Source: Rummeliibacillus pycnus
GTDB lineage: Bacteria; Bacillota; Bacilli; Bacillales_A; Planococcaceae
Length of the DNA: 64,000 bases
Reading direction: 5' to 3'
Assembly (NCBI RefSeq): GCF_002884495.1
Contig: NZ_KZ614145.1
Span: forward strand, 558,001 to 622,000
Shown: one piece after another, positions 61,042 to 64,000 of the stretch
Numbering within the stretch: position 1 is the first letter of the stretch
Layout of the letters: the number at the start of each line of letters is the position of its first letter
Notes under the pieces: generated by a model
The model's database searches: none
Seen by the model: only the letters and a program-made list of their open reading frames with translations
What the model was told of the DNA's origin: nothing
Position numbers and translations under genes: made by a program

Positions 61042-61084
61042 AAAGTGGACCTTAAAAGTGATTTCTTTAAGGTCCACTTTTTCG
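61042..61084 (+). terminator. Terminator before the GntR operon
   Basis: GTGGACCTTAAA pairs with TTTAAGGTCCAC, followed by TTTTTCG. Confidence 0.9.
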
Positions 61085-61121
61085 TCTTTCAAATGTGAAA
61101 TTATGTATTTGCAATTACTTA

Positions 61122-61187
61122 TTGACGGTATAATTGACTTTGTTATATAGTTAGTTACACAAGTAACTAACCAATCAACTAACTATG
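61122..61187 (+). promoter_or_regulatory. Promoter and repeat-type operator of the GntR-ABC operon
   Basis: TTGACG and TATATA are 16 bp apart. Immediately behind are the palindrome TTAGTTACACAAGTAACTAA (61150-61169) and a further AACTAACT at about 61176-61183. Repeated AGTTAGT/ACTAACT half-sites between the -10 and the start codon are well placed for autorepression by the GntR regulator. Confidence 0.6.
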
Positions 61188-61201
61188 TGAGGGGGGATAT
61201 C

Positions 61202-61567
61202 TTGAAATTAGATGTAAATAGTGAAGTGCCAATTTTCCAACAAGTAGCTGAAATCATTTCAAATGAAATATTGAATAAACATATTCTTGAAGGGGAGCAA
61301 GTACCCTCTACAAATGAAATTGCGGAATTTTATCAGATTAATCCAGCTACTGCACGAAAAGGATTAAATATATTGGTTGAAGATGAAATCTTAATTAAAA
61401 AAAGGGGAATCGGGATGTTTGTAAAAGAAGGTGCAAGCCAAAAAATTCTGACGCAAAGAAAAAATGAATTTTATCAACATTTTTTAATGCCTTTGTTAGA
61501 AGAAGCAAACCGTTTGGGAATATCGCTTGAAGAAGTAAAACAACTTATCGATAAGCAGGGGGAATAA
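61202..61567 (+). CDS. GntR-family regulator, YtrA subfamily
   Basis: 121 aa from TTG 61202, after GAGGGGGGA. The winged helix occupies residues 1-75 (VPIFQQVAEIISNEIL, STNEIAEFYQINPATARKGL, KKRGIGMFV), and only a short C-terminal helix follows, as in YtrA-type regulators that control ABC transporters for cell-envelope stress. The ABC genes follow by 2 bp. It probably represses its own operon through the repeats upstream. Confidence 0.88.
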   Translation: MKLDVNSEVPIFQQVAEIISNEILNKHILEGEQVPSTNEIAEFYQINPATARKGLNILVEDEILIKKRGIGMFVKEGASQKILTQRKNEFYQHFLMPLLEEANRLGISLEEVKQLIDKQGE

Positions 61568-61569
61568 GG

Positions 61570-62442
61570 ATGACTGTCATTCAAATGCAGAATGTTTCGA
61601 AAGAGATAAAAAGTCGTGTCATATTAAATCATCTAAACTTTAACTTTGAAGAGAACCAGATCATTGGATTCCTTGGGAAAAATGGATCTGGAAAAACATC
61701 ACTTATGAAAATCATTGCAGGTGAATGGGACACAACTTCCGGTGATGTTTTGGTAAATGGTCAAAAACCTTTTAACAATCAAAATGTGTTAGGGAAAATT
61801 TGCTTTATCCAAGAAGGAAATAATTTTCCTAGTCATATGAAAATCTCAGATTTGCTGAAGCTATGTAAAAATTTCTATCCAAATTGGAATCATGACATTG
61901 CCGATACCCTTCTAACTCTTTTTGATTTAGACAGTACAAAAAGAATAAAAGAACTATCCAAAGGGATGGAATCGGCAGTTGGTGTACTAGTAGGTATCGC
62001 CAGTCGCAGCGAAATCACAATTTTCGATGAACCATACATCGGCATGGATGCTAACGCTAGAAAGAAATTTTATCAATTTCTTTTAAATGATTATATAGAA
62101 ATGCCTAGAACGATTATTTTTTCAACACATTTAATTGATGAAGTTAGCACTTTGTTCCAAAAAGTATATGTGATTAATAAGGGAAAATTACTATTAGAAA
62201 TTTCAACAGAAGAATTACAAGAGGTTGTTTACTCTATTTCCGGACCGAGAGAGGAAATGGAGAAGATAAAAGATCAATTCATTATTTTAGACGAGAAGTA
62301 TTTTATGGGGAATGGTGAAATAGTCGTTTTTGATCAGGAGAAACAACATGATGATGCATTACCTTCAGGGTGTAAGAAAAATATAGTAAATGTGCAAGAC
62401 ATAATCGTTCATGTAACAGAGAAAGGGGAACAATTACGATGA
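61570..62442 (+). CDS. ABC transporter ATP-binding protein (YtrB-like)
   Basis: 290 aa. Walker A is GKNGSGKTS near residue 39, the signature is degenerate (LSKGMES in place of LSGGQ), Walker B is ITIFDEPYIGMD, and the switch His is in STHLIDEV. Proteins of this GntR-linked group commonly have the LSKGM form. The ATPase energises the permease encoded next. It overlaps that gene by 4 bp. Confidence 0.9.
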   Translation: MTVIQMQNVSKEIKSRVILNHLNFNFEENQIIGFLGKNGSGKTSLMKIIAGEWDTTSGDVLVNGQKPFNNQNVLGKICFIQEGNNFPSHMKISDLLKLCKNFYPNWNHDIADTLLTLFDLDSTKRIKELSKGMESAVGVLVGIASRSEITIFDEPYIGMDANARKKFYQFLLNDYIEMPRTIIFSTHLIDEVSTLFQKVYVINKGKLLLEISTEELQEVVYSISGPREEMEKIKDQFIILDEKYFMGNGEIVVFDQEKQHDDALPSGCKKNIVNVQDIIVHVTEKGEQLR

Positions 62443-63128
62443 ATCGTGTACTTTCGGCAAAAAAGATTATTGAAATAAAAAGCTTGCAATCGATCAATAT
62501 TTTTTGGGGATTCTTTATTTTCTTTTTAATTTTAAATTTTACGCTCGCCACTTCCTTCAATTACTCTTCAACGATGTATATGAGTAGTTTTGCAGTTTAT
62601 ATTTTCTTATTCATATCAAATCATATATCGATTAAAAATAGTTTTCATTATTGCATTCATTTTGGTGTAACGCGTGGTGAGTTTATCAAGGCCAGCTTTG
62701 TAAGTAGTATTCAAAGAACAATCATAATGGTGCTAATTAATATAATCTTACTTTTAGCTGTCAATGGAGTTATAACTGCATTCAATGTAAATAACTTTAC
62801 GATGTTTAGTTGGAGTAATGTATTTACAGGTCATTCATTCATCTTGTCCAATATTTGGATTGATTTTTGTATAGGGACTTTCGTTAGTAGTATGGCTATG
62901 TTAAGCGGTGCGCTACATTATAAATGGGGATTAGTCGGACCATTAAGCATTGCCGTGATCCTTCTTTTATCGACAACGATACCTACCACTCGGATTCATC
63001 TTCTGGATGTATGCAAGGATATTTTTGTTCAACAATCCATCGGCTCTTTTGGTTGGTTATTAGTTGCAGCCGTAATTGTATGGGGATGTATCTACTTATT
63101 GTTACAAAAAGTGGATTTAAAAAGATAA
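62439..63128 (+). CDS. ABC transporter permease, six-helix membrane protein
   Basis: 229 aa with about six membrane helices, including one at residues 22-45 and a final pair. FGVTRGEFIKASF in the cytoplasmic loop near residue 75 is typical of ABC-2-type permeases in GntR-linked operons. The ATG lies within the stop region of the ATPase gene (ATGA overlap). The substrate is unknown; similar systems respond to cell-wall antibiotics. Confidence 0.8.
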   Translation: MNRVLSAKKIIEIKSLQSINIFWGFFIFFLILNFTLATSFNYSSTMYMSSFAVYIFLFISNHISIKNSFHYCIHFGVTRGEFIKASFVSSIQRTIIMVLINIILLLAVNGVITAFNVNNFTMFSWSNVFTGHSFILSNIWIDFCIGTFVSSMAMLSGALHYKWGLVGPLSIAVILLLSTTIPTTRIHLLDVCKDIFVQQSIGSFGWLLVAAVIVWGCIYLLLQKVDLKR

Positions 63129-63217
63129 CTTAAGAATTTGATAAAAATGCAGATGCAACATTTTACGCAGATAATCGTCTATAATTGTTAATGAGTGAAC
63201 CAGTTAGGATGATATTT

Positions 63218-64000
63218 TTGAAAAAACTCATTAAAATTGTGATGGTGCTAGGTGCCTTTGTGGGGTTTATCTATATCAACCAACAATGGTTGCAGCTGAC
63301 AAAGTACTCCGTTGTTTTAAAGAAATTGCCTAAGAAAATGGACGGTTTACGTATTGTACAAATATCAGATCTACATCATGCAAGATTTGGTGACAAGCAA
63401 AGGCAACTCATTCAAAAGGTGAGGGAGCAAAAGCCAGATATCATTGTTATTACGGGAGATTTAGTAGATCGCTACAACTATGATTTAGATCGTAGTTTAG
63501 AGGCAGTCAGAGGTTTTGTGAAAATTGCACCTGTATATTATGTAGTTGGTAATCATGAAGTATCAACAAATGATACTGATCATATCAAAGCGAAGCTAAC
63601 CGAGATAGGCGTACATGTATTATCAAATCGTTCGGAAAACTTTTCAATGAACGGTGCAACCATACAAATTATCGGTATTGATGATCCTCTTAGTGGTAAA
63701 ACAACGGATGAAATGCTTAATCTAGCATTGAATGGTGTTGATCCATCAAAGTTCCAAATTTTACTTGCTCATAGGCCAGAATATTATAAGAATTACGTGC
63801 AACATGGTGTGGATTTAACATTCAATGGTCATGCACATGGTGGACAGATTCGAATTCCAGGGCTAGGAGGGATGATCGATCATCAACTCCATTTATTTCC
63901 TTCACATATTGATGGTGTGGAGCAAATTGGCGATATGACACAAATTATTAGCCGAGGTCTAGGTAACAGTGGATCAACTATTCGAATTTTTAATCGACCA
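63218..64000 (+). CDS. Metallophosphoesterase (YkuE/YaeI-like), 3' end outside the window
   Basis: At least 261 aa. A single N-terminal membrane helix (VMVLGAFVGFIYI) is followed by a calcineurin-like phosphoesterase domain: SDLHHARFG, ITGDLVDR, VVGNHE and FNGHAHGGQ supply the metal ligands. B. subtilis YkuE is a wall-associated relative. TTG 63218 follows AGGATGA; ATG 63209 and ATG 63191 are also in frame but have poorer ribosome sites. The frame is open to the window end. Confidence 0.88.
   Translation, partial: MKKLIKIVMVLGAFVGFIYINQQWLQLTKYSVVLKKLPKKMDGLRIVQISDLHHARFGDKQRQLIQKVREQKPDIIVITGDLVDRYNYDLDRSLEAVRGFVKIAPVYYVVGNHEVSTNDTDHIKAKLTEIGVHVLSNRSENFSMNGATIQIIGIDDPLSGKTTDEMLNLALNGVDPSKFQILLAHRPEYYKNYVQHGVDLTFNGHAHGGQIRIPGLGGMIDHQLHLFPSHIDGVEQIGDMTQIISRGLGNSGSTIRIFNRP

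Noticed and set aside
61570-62442. The ATPase gene as the missing PstB
   Set aside because: It carries the LSKGM form and sits in a GntR-permease operon; PstB has a canonical signature and belongs with pstA.

Overview
The window looks like a low-GC, endospore-forming member of the Bacillales. Start codons are often TTG or GTG behind strong AGGAGG-type ribosome sites, intrinsic terminators are frequent, and spore genes (CotH-type kinases, a SleL/YaaH-type cortex hydrolase) sit beside many homologues of Bacillus subtilis y-genes. The gene set and the dispersed repeats suggest the Lysinibacillus/Viridibacillus/Solibacillus side of the order, but that placement is inference. No rRNA, tRNA or CRISPR array was found.

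Layout. (1) 1-11.6 kb is a formate dehydrogenase and molybdenum-cofactor island in four units: fdh with DUF1641 (-); DUF2294, fdhD, moaA and a formate/nitrite channel (+); moaB-mobA-moaC (-); and moeB-moeA-mobB-moaE-moaD (+). Together they encode the whole route from GTP to the dinucleotide cofactor plus the enzyme that uses it. A Fur-box-like site and a terminator-like hairpin lie in the fdh upstream region. (2) 12-16 kb holds two tandem PBP4-type D-Ala-D-Ala carboxypeptidases around a yqeY gene. (3) 16.7-44.1 kb carries a backbone in the same order as B. subtilis yqiW-yqjA-yqjC-yqjD-yqjE-yqjH-yqjK. It is split by accessory inserts: an 18.3-32 kb zone of 21-bp-phased repeats, decaying genes, Ku/LigD end-joining genes and small proteins, and a 34.7-37.8 kb phage-type lysis cassette (holin, amidase, beta-helix/LysM protein).

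(4) 44.4-54 kb has an esterase, a SET-domain protein, a CotH / Ser-Lys-rich protein / CotH cassette, a yqhH-yqhG pair, a DUF302 gene and a LysM-GH18 spore hydrolase. (5) 54.3-58.5 kb is a phosphate-uptake operon with a secreted propeller-like protein, pstS, pstC and pstA, but no pstB. (6) 59-64 kb has a lipoprotein, two membrane proteins, a GntR-ABC-permease operon and the start of a metallophosphoesterase.

Points that deserve most attention: the CotH/Ser-Lys-rich/CotH cassette, which looks like a kinase-substrate module unlike CotG in sequence; a beta-helix protein that appears to have taken over the wall-binding tail of the neighbouring amidase; the 21-bp-phased GCG repeat arrays; one operator-like palindrome placed identically in the promoters of an OsmC gene and a DUF302 gene 32 kb apart; and the pst operon without its ATPase and with a non-lipidated PstS.
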